A DNA stretch of 64,000 nt from Propionispora sp. 2/2-37. Its GTDB lineage: Bacteria > Bacillota > Negativicutes > Propionisporales > Propionisporaceae. The DNA lies in NCBI RefSeq assembly GCF_001298735.1, contig NZ_CYSP01000015.1, positions 34,408 through 98,407 of the forward strand. Reading direction: 5' to 3'. The notes beneath the pieces were generated by a model that saw nothing but the letters and a program-made list of their open reading frames with translations, had not been told where the DNA came from and did no database searches. A program made the position numbers and the translations under genes. Shown piece after piece: positions 45,291 to 53,391 of this stretch (positions are counted from its first letter, which is position 1; each line of letters starts with the position of its first letter).

Positions 45291-46799
45291 ATGGATTATA
45301 TAAGAGAGAAAGCGCCACCTGTGCGCGAGGACCGCTTGCGGGCTTGCAACGCTTATGGCGGCCCAAGCAGCAAGCTGGTGGATCAATCCCAAAAGGGATG
45401 CCTGCACGGCATAAAACGGAAATTTGCACAAACACAGGGCTGTCAGTTGAATTTAAGTTTGGCGATTTTAAATACCATCCGCGATGCCGTAGTCATCGTT
45501 CATGGGCCGGTAGGCTGCGGTGGCGGCAGTCTGGCGCAGGCAGGGATCAATAAAGGCTTTCAGCAGCTGCGCGACAGCAGCGCCCGCGGTCTGATATGGG
45601 TCAACACCAACCTGCGGGAATCGGAAGTGATCAATGGCGGTGAAGCCAATTTGCGGGAAGCCATTCTGCACGCCGAACAAGAATTCCGGCCCAGCGCAAT
45701 TATTATTGTAAACAGCTGTGTTCCGGCCATTATCGGCGATGATGTGGACAGCGTGGTCGAACAGGTGCAAAAAGAAATAAGCGCCAAACTTGTGCCGGTG
45801 CACTGCGAAGGGTTTAAGACAAAAATTATGGCCAGCGCTTATGATGCCGTGTACCATGGAATACTGCGCAATTTAATGGAACCGGACCCGGTTGACGAGC
45901 GGTACCAACGTGATGAACAGGAGGTTTTACTGGAAAAATACCGTATCGGCCGCACCGTAAACGTGTTAAATGTTTCCTCCATGAGCCGTATTGACGAATA
46001 TGAATTGGTCCGCTTACTGAAAGCTCTGGATCTGAACCTGAATATCCTGCCTTGTTATGCGCATCCGGAAGATTTTAAAAAAGCAACCGAAGCGGCCTTA
46101 AATGTCAGTATTTGCGCAACCCATGATGATTACTTTGTGGAGCATTTAAAAGAAAAATTTAATATTCCTTTCATTTTGCGGACCATTCCGATCGGAGTAA
46201 AGTACACCAATCGCTGGATACAGGACATTGCCGCATTTTTCGGCATCGAAGAAGAGGCCCGGCGGTTCATTGATCAGGAGGTCAGACAGCTGGAAGAAGC
46301 CCTGACGCCTTATCGGGACCTGTTCAAGGGAAAACGCGTTCTGGTAGGCGGGGGGGAAATCCGCGTGGTGGCCAATGCCGAGCTTTTGCAATATTTGGGA
46401 CTGGAAGTGATCGGACTGCGGGCTTACCATTATGATCAATTCGGTGATGAGATGCTGGGCGAGCAGGAGGCCATTCAGGAAATCCCCTTTAATGTCGCCA
46501 CCGGCCAGCCCTTTGAGATGGCAAACCTGGTAAACAAATTGAAACCGGATGTGTACGTAGGGCATGTAGGAACCAATGCCTGGGCGGCAAGGCAGGGCAT
46601 TCCCGTTATTCCCCTTTTTCATCAGAGCCAGCTCTTTTTAGGCTATTCCGGCGTGTTTGAATTTGCCAGACGTCTGGCCAGAATACTAAGGAACCCGGCG
46701 TTTAACCGCAAGCTGGGGCAAAATGTCCGCCTGCCGTATAAGGAAGACTGGTATCAGAAGGACGCATTTTCTTATATTGACGAGGGCAATGTCAATTAA
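45291..46799 (+). CDS. NifD-like nitrogenase component 1 alpha subunit (pair 2)
   Basis: A 502-residue alpha-type subunit. The start is ATG 45291 (SD GGAAGGGAG). Ligands are Cys51 (QGCQLNLSL), Cys76 ([10 protein letters not shown]) and Cys143 ([12 protein letters not shown]) for the P-cluster. Cofactor Cys275 lies in [20 protein letters not shown] and His444 in [14 protein letters not shown], spaced as His442 is in NifD. With both cofactor ligands kept, this is the likelier catalytic subunit. The NifD residues around homocitrate and the HSWDYSG motif differ. It ends 22 nt before cysK and is presumably co-transcribed with it. Confidence 0.9.
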   Translation: MDYIREKAPPVREDRLRACNAYGGPSSKLVDQSQKGCLHGIKRKFAQTQGCQLNLSLAILNTIRDAVVIVHGPVGCGGGSLAQAGINKGFQQLRDSSARGLIWVNTNLRESEVINGGEANLREAILHAEQEFRPSAIIIVNSCVPAIIGDDVDSVVEQVQKEISAKLVPVHCEGFKTKIMASAYDAVYHGILRNLMEPDPVDERYQRDEQEVLLEKYRIGRTVNVLNVSSMSRIDEYELVRLLKALDLNLNILPCYAHPEDFKKATEAALNVSICATHDDYFVEHLKEKFNIPFILRTIPIGVKYTNRWIQDIAAFFGIEEEARRFIDQEVRQLEEALTPYRDLFKGKRVLVGGGEIRVVANAELLQYLGLEVIGLRAYHYDQFGDEMLGEQEAIQEIPFNVATGQPFEMANLVNKLKPDVYVGHVGTNAWAARQGIPVIPLFHQSQLFLGYSGVFEFARRLARILRNPAFNRKLGQNVRLPYKEDWYQKDAFSYIDEGNVN

Positions 46800-46821
46800 T
46801 AAAGGGTTAAGGAGTGGTAGT

Positions 46822-47751
46822 ATGGCAAAAATAGCCAATAGTGTAACGGATTTGATCGGCGGTACCCCGCTGCTGAAACTGAACCGGGTTGTAGGACCGG
46901 AAAGCGCGGACGTTGTTGTGAAGCTGGAGTTGTTTAATCCCGGGGGGAGCGTCAAGGACCGGATCGGTTTTAGCATGCTGAAAGCAGCGGAAGAGAAGGG
47001 GCTTATCGGCAAGGATACCGTCATTATCGAACCTACCAGCGGCAACACCGGCATTGCTCTGGCTTTCATTGCCGCCGCCAGAGGCTACCGTCTGATACTG
47101 ACCATGCCGGATACGATGAGCACGGAACGGCGCAGTTTGCTAAAAGCTTATGGCGCGGAGCTTGTGCTGACGCCGGGAGCCGAGGGTATGAAAGGTGCTG
47201 TGCGCAAAGCGGAAGAACTGGCCGCCCAGTTTCCGAACGCTTTCGTTCCGCAGCAATTTAACAATGCCGCCAATCCGGCCATTCACCGGGCGACAACGGC
47301 AGAGGAAATATGGGAGGACACGGACGGCAAGGTTGACGTAATTGTCGTCGGTGTTGGAACCGGCGGGACGATTACCGGTATTGGCGAGGTTTTGAAAAAA
47401 CGCAATCCCAACCTAAAGGTGGTTGCCGTAGAACCGTTTGATTCACCGGTGCTTTCCGGCGGCAAACCGGGGCCGCACAAAATCCAGGGTATTGGGGCAG
47501 GCTTTGTGCCGGGCGTATTAAACCTTGACATCATTGATGAAATTTATAAAGTCAAAAATGAAGAGGCGGTGGAGACGGCAAGGGCCCTGGCCCGGGAAGA
47601 AGGCGTTCTGGTCGGCATTTCCTCCGGCGCGGCGGCCTTTGCAGCCCTGCAGATCGCCAAGCGCCGCGAGCATGCCGGACAGCTGGTGGTAGCCATATTG
47701 CCCGATACGGGAGAGCGTTATATCAGTACCGTGTTGTTTCAGGATATCTAA
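46822..47751 (+). CDS. cysK: Cysteine synthase A (O-acetylserine sulfhydrylase), copy 1
   Basis: PLP enzyme of 309 residues making cysteine from O-acetylserine and sulfide. The start is ATG 46822 (SD AAGGAG); the upstream frame overlaps the preceding gene without a site. PLP Lys lies in [15 protein letters not shown], the phosphate/substrate loop is [13 protein letters not shown], and the glycine loop is [13 protein letters not shown]. The paralogue at 57124 is about three-quarters identical by eye. Its place inside the nitrogenase-like operon suggests that the sulfide or thiol made there is captured directly. Confidence 0.92.
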   Translation: MAKIANSVTDLIGGTPLLKLNRVVGPESADVVVKLELFNPGGSVKDRIGFSMLKAAEEKGLIGKDTVIIEPTSGNTGIALAFIAAARGYRLILTMPDTMSTERRSLLKAYGAELVLTPGAEGMKGAVRKAEELAAQFPNAFVPQQFNNAANPAIHRATTAEEIWEDTDGKVDVIVVGVGTGGTITGIGEVLKKRNPNLKVVAVEPFDSPVLSGGKPGPHKIQGIGAGFVPGVLNLDIIDEIYKVKNEEAVETARALAREEGVLVGISSGAAAFAALQIAKRREHAGQLVVAILPDTGERYISTVLFQDI

Positions 47752-47817
47752 CGGGTTCGGTCGGTAGTTAATATAAATTGAATGCTTCCCTTAAGCTTGT
47801 CTGACTATAAACAATAG

Positions 47818-47849
47818 AGGCCAAGTTCCGGACCGGAACCTGGCCTTTT
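47818..47849 (+). terminator. Terminator after cysK copy 1
   Basis: GGCCAAGTTCCGG pairs with CCGGAACCTGGCC, then TTTTG. The upstream CTGACTATAAACAATAGAGGCC weakly recalls the leader elements but lacks the TCAG/CTGA hairpin. Confidence 0.7.
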
Positions 47850-47911
47850 GTGTTAAAGCCGGGTTATCCTATTTAAATATGGACGCGGTGGCGTCAACGG
47901 GAGGAATGAAA

Positions 47912-48799
47912 ATGTCCGATGATAAGGCGGAAAATCAAGCCGGTATTGACGGCGGCGACAATAAGATTGTGGCCCGCAACATCCGGCGGGTATATAACAT
48001 AAAACAAAAAGGCGATAACGGGACTGTTGAGTTTGAGGCGATCAAACAGCTGAACCTGAATGTAAGACAAGGTGAGTTCCTGGTTATTGTCGGACCCAGC
48101 GGCTGCGGCAAATCCACTTTTCTGGACATGGTTGCGGGACTGGCCAAGCCGAGCTCAGGCGAAATCTTTATTGACGGCCGCTTAATCACCGGCCCGGACC
48201 TGGACCGGGGAATTGTACTACAGGGCTATGCCTTATTTCCCTGGCGGACAGTCCGTAAAAATGTTGAATTCGGGCTGGAAGTAAAAAAGGTGCCCGCCAG
48301 GGAACGGCAGGAAATCAGTCAGAAATATATTGAACTGGTAGGATTAAAAAACTTCGAAGACCGGTATCCGCACGAGCTGTCCGGCGGCATGAAGCAGCGT
48401 GTTGCCATTGCCCGGGCTTTGGCTTATGATCCGGAAGTCCTGTTAATGGATGAACCTTTCGCGGCAGTTGACGCCCAGACCAGGGAAACGCTGCAGGAAG
48501 AACTGCTCAGAATCTGGGAGAAAACGAAAAAAACCATTATTTTCGTTACCCATGGTATTGATGAAGCGGTATTCTTAGGCGACCGGGTGGCTGTTATGAC
48601 TGCCAATCCCGGCACAATTAAAGAGGTTGTGGAAATTAATCTCCCCCGCCCCCGCGACGGTATCCGTTCTTCGGCGGAATTTGGCTGGATTCGCCACAAG
48701 ATCTGGCAGCTATTGCAAAATGATAACGGCGCAGGAGAGGCAGGCTCAGGCGCAGAGCAAAATATCGCCGAAGCGATATCCTCATCGGCAGCGTTATAA
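47912..48799 (+). CDS. ABC ATPase, SsuB/TauB type
   Basis: Cytoplasmic ATPase of 295 residues energising the four permeases. ATG 47912 is six bases after GGGAGGA; in-frame ATGs at 47879 and 47906 are less well placed. Walker A is GPSGCGKSTFLDMVAG, the signature is LSGGMKQRVAIARAL, Walker B is EVLLMDEPFAA, and the switch His is in IIFVTHGIDEA. No other ATPase of this type is in the window. The short acidic N-terminus and a C-terminal tail lie outside the ABC core. Confidence 0.92.
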   Translation: MSDDKAENQAGIDGGDNKIVARNIRRVYNIKQKGDNGTVEFEAIKQLNLNVRQGEFLVIVGPSGCGKSTFLDMVAGLAKPSSGEIFIDGRLITGPDLDRGIVLQGYALFPWRTVRKNVEFGLEVKKVPARERQEISQKYIELVGLKNFEDRYPHELSGGMKQRVAIARALAYDPEVLLMDEPFAAVDAQTRETLQEELLRIWEKTKKTIIFVTHGIDEAVFLGDRVAVMTANPGTIKEVVEINLPRPRDGIRSSAEFGWIRHKIWQLLQNDNGAGEAGSGAEQNIAEAISSSAAL

Positions 48800-48811
48800 C
48801 CGGTGAAAGCT

Positions 48812-49933
48812 ATGCAATTGATCGCAGCCAGGATCAAATACGGTTTCATCCGCTGGTCGGGTGTGCTTGCTTTCCTGCTTCTCTGGGAAGCCGCACCCCG
48901 GCTCGGATGGGTTGATGCCCAGTTCCTGCCGGTATTGTCAACCATTTTACTGGCGGTGGAACAATTGGCACTGGACGGCAGTTTATATACTCATCTGGTT
49001 GTCAGTCTCTGGCGTGCCCTGACCGGACTGGTTCTGGCCGCCGTGGTTGCCGTACCCCTGGCTTTTTTATTAGAAGGCTGGTTCAGCGGTACGGCGCGGC
49101 GGCTGGATCCGCTGTTCCGTTTATTAAGCCACGTCAACCCGTTTTCGCTGGCACCGGTGTTTATTCTGTTTTTTGGGATTGGAGAAACGCAAAAGCTGGC
49201 CATTATTTCTCTGGTGACAGTGTGGCCGATTTTGTTTCACACCATTACGGGTATACGCTCGGTAGACCCCCTGCTGGTGAAAACGGCCCGTTCCCTGCAG
49301 GTGTCCCGTTTCCGGTTGGCGCGGGATGTGCTGTTTCCGGCGGCGCTTCCCACGATTATCACCGGACTGCGCATTGGCACGCAAATGGCGGTTTTTATGC
49401 TGGTGGCGGCAGAGATGCTGGGAGCCGGTGCCGGAATGGGATGGCTGGTGCATAACTCCGCCATGAATTACCAAATTCCCCGTATGTATGCCGGTGGTAT
49501 ATTTATTATTCTGTTAGGCATTTTGATCAATCAGTTTATTTTGCATTGGGAACGGGAAAGCCTTTTCCAGCAGACGCCGCCGGACGCAGCAGGCCAAAGG
49601 CCTGAGCCGCGGCAGGTAATTAACCGGGGGGGTTCACATCTTCCTATCGCTGTGGGAATCATGATCGGCATTTTGTTTTTCGGTGCGCAGGAAGTCGGGC
49701 GGATTAACAGGGAAGCCGCCGCTTCAGGTTTTCCGGCGGAACACCATAATCATCATGGCGCCGCCGCAGACGCTCAGGAAAAAGAAACGATGCCGGGAAG
49801 CCACAACCATCACATTCCGGCACAGCAGGATTCCTCCGGGCATAAGTCCCATCCGGAGCATTCCGGACAGGCAGCCGCTGTCCCGAGCTTCAAGGCGGCG
49901 GATGCCCTTAAACCTCAGGAACCCGGTAATTGA
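48812..49933 (+). CDS. ABC permease (3 of 4) with His-rich C-terminal extension
   Basis: A 373-residue permease, about 110 longer than its paralogues. ATG 48812 is preferred; GTG 48803 is possible. The core (~1-245) has six TMs, the EAA loop (LLVKTARSLQVSRFRLARDV) and MLVAAEMLGAGAGMGWLVHN. The extension holds another TM (~277-295, LPIAVGIMIGILFFGAQEV) and a hydrophilic tail with histidine clusters HHNHHG, SHNHHIP and HKSHPEH. Such tails usually bind Zn, Ni or Cu, so it may sense or buffer metal. No similar tail occurs on permeases 1, 2 and 4. Confidence 0.85.
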   Translation: MQLIAARIKYGFIRWSGVLAFLLLWEAAPRLGWVDAQFLPVLSTILLAVEQLALDGSLYTHLVVSLWRALTGLVLAAVVAVPLAFLLEGWFSGTARRLDPLFRLLSHVNPFSLAPVFILFFGIGETQKLAIISLVTVWPILFHTITGIRSVDPLLVKTARSLQVSRFRLARDVLFPAALPTIITGLRIGTQMAVFMLVAAEMLGAGAGMGWLVHNSAMNYQIPRMYAGGIFIILLGILINQFILHWERESLFQQTPPDAAGQRPEPRQVINRGGSHLPIAVGIMIGILFFGAQEVGRINREAAASGFPAEHHNHHGAAADAQEKETMPGSHNHHIPAQQDSSGHKSHPEHSGQAAAVPSFKAADALKPQEPGN

Positions 49934-49995
49934 ACTATCGTTTTGTGCCGGGCGAACAGGTGATGAAAAGGAAATATAAAGTCAGGAGGTGCTGT

Positions 49996-50760
49996 ATGAT
50001 AGTCCGCATCCCCAAAGTCGTGACTGATAAAGCGGCTGTTATTCTGTTTGTTTTGGCATGGGAGTTAAGCGCCCGCCTGGAACTGGTCAATAACTTGTTT
50101 ATCCCTCCGCTGTCCAAGGTGCTGGCTACGGTCTGGCATTTACTGATTTCCGATATGTTCTTGCAGCATATTCTGATTAGCCTGGCCCGGTCGATGGGCG
50201 GTTTTGCCGTGGCAGTGATTGTGGCTATCCCCCTGGGCCTGATTATGGGGGGATGGTTTCACAAACTGGAGCTGGCGTTGGAGCCGCTGTTTGCCATAGC
50301 CGCACAGGCAAATCCGTTTATCCTGTTTCATGTCATCATATTATTTTTAGGCATTGGCGAAGCGACCAAGGTTACGATTATTGCCTGGATTTGTATCTGG
50401 CCTATTTTGTTTAATACCATGAACGGTGTCCGCCATGTGGATACGACTTTACTTAAAGCGGCTATGTCTTTTGGTTTAAAACGCTGGAAAATTTTTTGGA
50501 AAATCATTCTTCCGGCCGCTGCCCCTTCTATTTTTACCGGACTCAGGCTTAGTGCAGGGTATTCCTTTTTTCTGCTGATTGCCGCGGAAATGATGGGTTC
50601 CAGTTCAGGGTTGGGATGGTTTGTATTATATAGTCAGGAAAATTTTAATATACAGTGGATTTTTGCCGGTGCCGTGGTTATCGCGCTGCTGGGGCTGGCG
50701 ATTGATGCCCTGCTGGCGTTTATCGAAAAAAGGCTGATTGTCTGGCGGCAGGCCGGGTAG
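49996..50760 (+). CDS. ABC permease, SsuC/TauC type (4 of 4)
   Basis: A 254-residue permease. ATG 49996 follows AGGAGGTG; the upstream frame from 49930 overlaps permease 3 by four bases but lacks a good site. It has about six TMs, the EAA loop (LLKAAMSFGLKRWKIFWKII) and FLLIAAEMMGSSSGLGWFV. It probably forms a heterodimer with permease 3. It is followed by the NifX-like gene. Confidence 0.88.
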   Translation: MIVRIPKVVTDKAAVILFVLAWELSARLELVNNLFIPPLSKVLATVWHLLISDMFLQHILISLARSMGGFAVAVIVAIPLGLIMGGWFHKLELALEPLFAIAAQANPFILFHVIILFLGIGEATKVTIIAWICIWPILFNTMNGVRHVDTTLLKAAMSFGLKRWKIFWKIILPAAAPSIFTGLRLSAGYSFFLLIAAEMMGSSSGLGWFVLYSQENFNIQWIFAGAVVIALLGLAIDALLAFIEKRLIVWRQAG

Positions 50761-50813
50761 TCCTTAACCCCGGGCCCGGCATGGTTTAAATGAATTTTAC
50801 GGAGGTGATCGAC

Positions 50814-51200
50814 GTGCCTTTTCGTGTTGCAGTGGCCAGTGATGATGGGCGGCTCATAAACCGGCATTTTGCCAAAACAGAGCAATTCTGGATATTTAAA
50901 CTGGTGGACGGCCGGTTTTACCTTGATGAAGTCCGGGATGTCCAGCCTGTCGCCTATGATAACCACCAGGAGAAATTGTTGAGAATTGTGGAGGGAATAG
51001 AGGATTGCGGCATGGCAGTGGCCTCCGAAATCGGACCGGGTGCTGCTGTTATCATGGGGCAGAAGGGGATGGAACCATTTGTTACCGGGGATACGGTGGA
51101 AGAAGCTTTAGCCCGGATTGCCTGGAGGCAGCAGAAAAACTATATCGCAATGCACGCAGAAAAGCGCGCCAGGCAGAATTGCATTCGTATTTTTAAATAA
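50814..51200 (+). CDS. NifX/NafY-like dinitrogenase cofactor-binding protein
   Basis: A 128-residue protein of the dinitrogenase iron-molybdenum cofactor biosynthesis family. The start is GTG 50814 after GGAGGTGATC. It begins FRVAVASDDGRLINRHFAKT, the same RNase H-like module as the NifB C-terminus (IAVTSKYNKLVDQHFGHAER), and ends with a basic tail (KRARQNCIRIF). NifX/NafY-type proteins carry NifB-co or the finished cofactor. It probably shuttles cofactor precursor between NifB and the NifDK-like pairs. Confidence 0.82.
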   Translation: MPFRVAVASDDGRLINRHFAKTEQFWIFKLVDGRFYLDEVRDVQPVAYDNHQEKLLRIVEGIEDCGMAVASEIGPGAAVIMGQKGMEPFVTGDTVEEALARIAWRQQKNYIAMHAEKRARQNCIRIFK

Positions 51201-51224
51201 AAATTGTTTAAAGGAGGAGTCCCT

Positions 51225-51428
51225 ATGGGATTGTTGTATGATTTGGCGGTTCAGGCAGCTAAGCGCAGCCGTACTATGCAGAGTCAGGATGTGGAAATAC
51301 TTCAGCAAAATAAAGGCAACAGCAAAGAACACGGTCTCTTTGCCGTTGAAAACGGGAGTTGCCGGCCGGCAGCCAATCAGGCAATCCCGGAACAGGTTTT
51401 ACACCGGTTAGGAACTGCCGACAGATAG
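51225..51428 (+). CDS. Small hypothetical protein
   Basis: A 67-residue protein starting at ATG 51225, five bases after AAGGAGGAG. It reads MGLLYDLAVQAAKRSRTMQS; the rest is polar (VEILQQNKGNSKEHGLFAVE). No known family, signal peptide or TM is seen. A strong SD and its place between the NifX-like gene and the relic below support expression. A role in the nitrogenase-like system is possible only by position. Confidence 0.5.
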   Translation: MGLLYDLAVQAAKRSRTMQSQDVEILQQNKGNSKEHGLFAVENGSCRPAANQAIPEQVLHRLGTADR

Positions 51429-51480
51429 GACAATGGCTTATGGCGGATCAATAGAAAAAACAACAGAAAAAGGAGCGACA

Positions 51481-51597
51481 GGCGGTGACGAAATTGTATC
51501 TTCCGCCGCTTTATATGGCGGTACCTAACGCCTTCCTGTTTGTCCAGGGGCTGGAAACGTTATCGCTTCGTCTGGAACGGCAAGCCGTAAGGAGGGG
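51481..51597 (+). pseudogene. Deletion scar of an O-acetylhomoserine sulfhydrylase
   Basis: Two fragments of one enzyme lie side by side in different frames: GGDEIVSSAALYGGT followed by a stop, and NAFLFVQGLETLSLRLERQA. In the intact enzyme at 59360 the equivalents ([14 protein letters not shown] and [20 protein letters not shown]) lie ~190 residues apart. The middle, the PLP Lys and both ends are gone. It shows that a Cys/Met-metabolism PLP enzyme was once part of this operon. Confidence 0.8.
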
Positions 51598-51604
51598 AAT
51601 TCAA

Positions 51605-51751
51605 GTGAAGCTAAAGCGTTATTTTGTGGTTGCTTTAACTATTTTGGCTGCCGGCGTAATCGTCTTATGGACCGGCTTCAACCAGACGGACAGCGGCAGT
51701 AAGCAGCCGGTGATTAAGCAGGATCACTCCATGCATTCCACTGAAAAATAG
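51605..51751 (+). CDS. Small single-TM protein
   Basis: A 48-residue protein starting at GTG 51605 after AAGGAGGGG. It has one membrane helix (YFVVALTILAAGVIVLWTGF), then a polar tail containing QDHSMHSTEK. It is in frame with the preceding sulfhydrylase relic but has its own SD. It is the first of four genes ending in an ABC exporter-like unit. The family is not recognised. Confidence 0.45.
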   Translation: MKLKRYFVVALTILAAGVIVLWTGFNQTDSGSKQPVIKQDHSMHSTEK

Positions 51752-51768
51752 AAGCCCGGGAGGAGAGT

Positions 51769-52173
51769 ATGTTGAAAATAAAATGGATATATGCCCTAGC
51801 CTTGCTGGCCGGTATCGCCTTACTGGTGCTGCCATGGGTTTTTCCGGTATGCAGCATTGCCGGGCGGAATATGCCGATGCGTTGTTTTTTTGCTTATCAG
51901 GCGGAATTTTTGCTTGCCCTGTTTACGGTTATCATTGCGGTGAGTCTGTTTTTTACCAAAGAAAAAGAGACAAAACAACTGACCGGTTTTTTTCTGGTGG
52001 TTGCCGCAGTCCTGATTTTTATCATTCCGGCGCAATGGGTGATTGGCATTTGCGGCCATGGGGATTCTCCCTGTCATGTGACTACGGCCTGGGCCAGGGG
52101 GCTGAGCCTGGTTCTGGGGCTGGCGGGGCTGGCCATAACCTGGAAATTCAGGGAAAATACCGGCAAGGAGTAA
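51769..52173 (+). CDS. DUF4418-family membrane protein
   Basis: A 134-residue protein with four TM helices. The start is ATG 51769 (SD GGGAGGAG). Conserved cysteines are in FPVCSIAGRNMPMRCFF and ICGHGDSPCHV, the pattern of DUF4418. Such proteins are typically encoded next to MacB/LolCD-like ABC transporters, as here. The function is unknown; a role in assembling or sensing for the ABC unit is possible. It ends 3 nt before the permease. Confidence 0.75.
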   Translation: MLKIKWIYALALLAGIALLVLPWVFPVCSIAGRNMPMRCFFAYQAEFLLALFTVIIAVSLFFTKEKETKQLTGFFLVVAAVLIFIIPAQWVIGICGHGDSPCHVTTAWARGLSLVLGLAGLAITWKFRENTGKE

Positions 52174-52176
52174 GCT

Positions 52177-53376
52177 ATGGGACAAATTTTGTTTAAATCG
52201 CTATGGTTCCGCCGGGTTCAAAATAGCGCATTGCTTCTGGCCATTGCTGTCGGCGTCAGTCTGATTTTCGCGGTAACGCTGATTCAGTATGGTGTGACCG
52301 AAGGATTGGAACAGGCCAGGGCACGCCTGGGTGCCGATATATTGGTTGTTCCCTCCGGCGTTGCGGTGGACCCGGGGGAGATTTTATACGGCGGCGCACC
52401 GGCCAATACCTATATGTCCCGGGAAATAGAAGCAAAGATTGCAAGCATACCGGGAATCCGGCGGACAACGGCTCAGTTTTTTTCGCAATCGCTGACCGAT
52501 GAATGCTGTGATACCGGCGGTCCTTTCCGGCTAACCGGGTTTGATCCGGAAACCGACTGGCTGATTCAGCCCTGGCTGAAGAACATCGGAAAAATGCAGC
52601 TGGCAGACAATGAAATTATTATCGGCACCGGTGTAAACTCGTTTCCGGGGGGTGTCGTCAATATCTTAGGACGGCCGTTTCAGGTAGCGGCAACACTGGA
52701 AGCCAGCGGAACGGCATTGGATAAATCCATTCTGCTGAATATGAAAACGGCCCGCGAAATTGCCGGCGAATCACCAAGCCTGGCGGGTCTCTGGCAGGCC
52801 AACGGGGTCCCGGAAGGGCTTGTATCGGCGGTGCTTGTCGAAACGGAACCGGATGCGGATATTGCCGGTATAACGGCAAAAATAGAAGGTTTGGACAAAG
52901 TGGACGCCTTTTCGGCCACCGAGACCAAACGCCGCATTTATGAGCAGTTTCAAGTCATTACCGGACTGCTCCTGGCGGCAGGCATTATGGCCGTTATTAC
53001 CTCGGCGGTACAGCTTGTTTCCCGGTTATATGCACTGACGCTGGAACGGCGGAATGAATGGGGGTTGTATCTCGCATTGGGTGCTGCCCCCGGCCGGATC
53101 GCCGGCTGGGTCATGGCTGAAGCCGCCTTATTATGTACGCTTGGCACTGTGGCAGGGTTAGCGGGCGGTTATGTGCTGTACCGGTGGTCGGTGAATTTTA
53201 TGGCGGCTCATCAGGCCTTTCCGTTTATCTATCCTGAACCGGCGGTGACTCTTACGATCGCTTTCATCCTGCTTGCCTGCTGGCTGCTGCTCAGTGCCTT
53301 GGCGGCCTGGTTTCCGGCATACCGCAGCGGCCGTATTGAACCCGGTCTGATTATGACCCGCGGTGAATTTGACTAA
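52177..53376 (+). CDS. FtsX/MacB-like ABC permease
   Basis: A 399-residue permease. The start is ATG 52177. TM1 lies at ~18-42, a large extracytoplasmic domain spans ~45-265 (including a DECCDTGGPF motif), and three C-terminal TMs form the FtsX domain (LLLAAGIMAVITSAVQLVS; YLALGAAPGRIAGWVM). It has the MacB/LolE architecture, which moves substrates by mechanotransmission rather than through a pore. The paired Cys in the outer domain may bind metal or form a disulfide. It works with the ATPase 15 nt downstream. Confidence 0.85.
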   Translation: MGQILFKSLWFRRVQNSALLLAIAVGVSLIFAVTLIQYGVTEGLEQARARLGADILVVPSGVAVDPGEILYGGAPANTYMSREIEAKIASIPGIRRTTAQFFSQSLTDECCDTGGPFRLTGFDPETDWLIQPWLKNIGKMQLADNEIIIGTGVNSFPGGVVNILGRPFQVAATLEASGTALDKSILLNMKTAREIAGESPSLAGLWQANGVPEGLVSAVLVETEPDADIAGITAKIEGLDKVDAFSATETKRRIYEQFQVITGLLLAAGIMAVITSAVQLVSRLYALTLERRNEWGLYLALGAAPGRIAGWVMAEAALLCTLGTVAGLAGGYVLYRWSVNFMAAHQAFPFIYPEPAVTLTIAFILLACWLLLSALAAWFPAYRSGRIEPGLIMTRGEFD

Positions 53377-53391
53377 AGGAGGAAGGTAGGC

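Noticed and set aside
45468..46622. Minus-strand frames across nifD-like gene 2
   Set aside because: These are shadows of a gene with all nitrogenase cysteine motifs.
35549..46799. Conventional nitrogen-fixation (nif) cluster
   Set aside because: There is no nifV, modABC or glutamine-regulation gene, the subunits are shorter than NifDK, and neighbours are sulfur genes.
35549..46799. Protochlorophyllide or F430 (BchLNB/CfbCD) reductase
   Set aside because: NifB and NifX-like proteins and the retained cofactor Cys imply a NifB-derived cluster, and no tetrapyrrole genes are nearby.
47790..47849. Eleventh leader element before the ABC ATPase
   Set aside because: The upstream sequence CTGACTATAAACAATAGAGG lacks the TCAG/CTGA hairpin; treated as a plain terminator.
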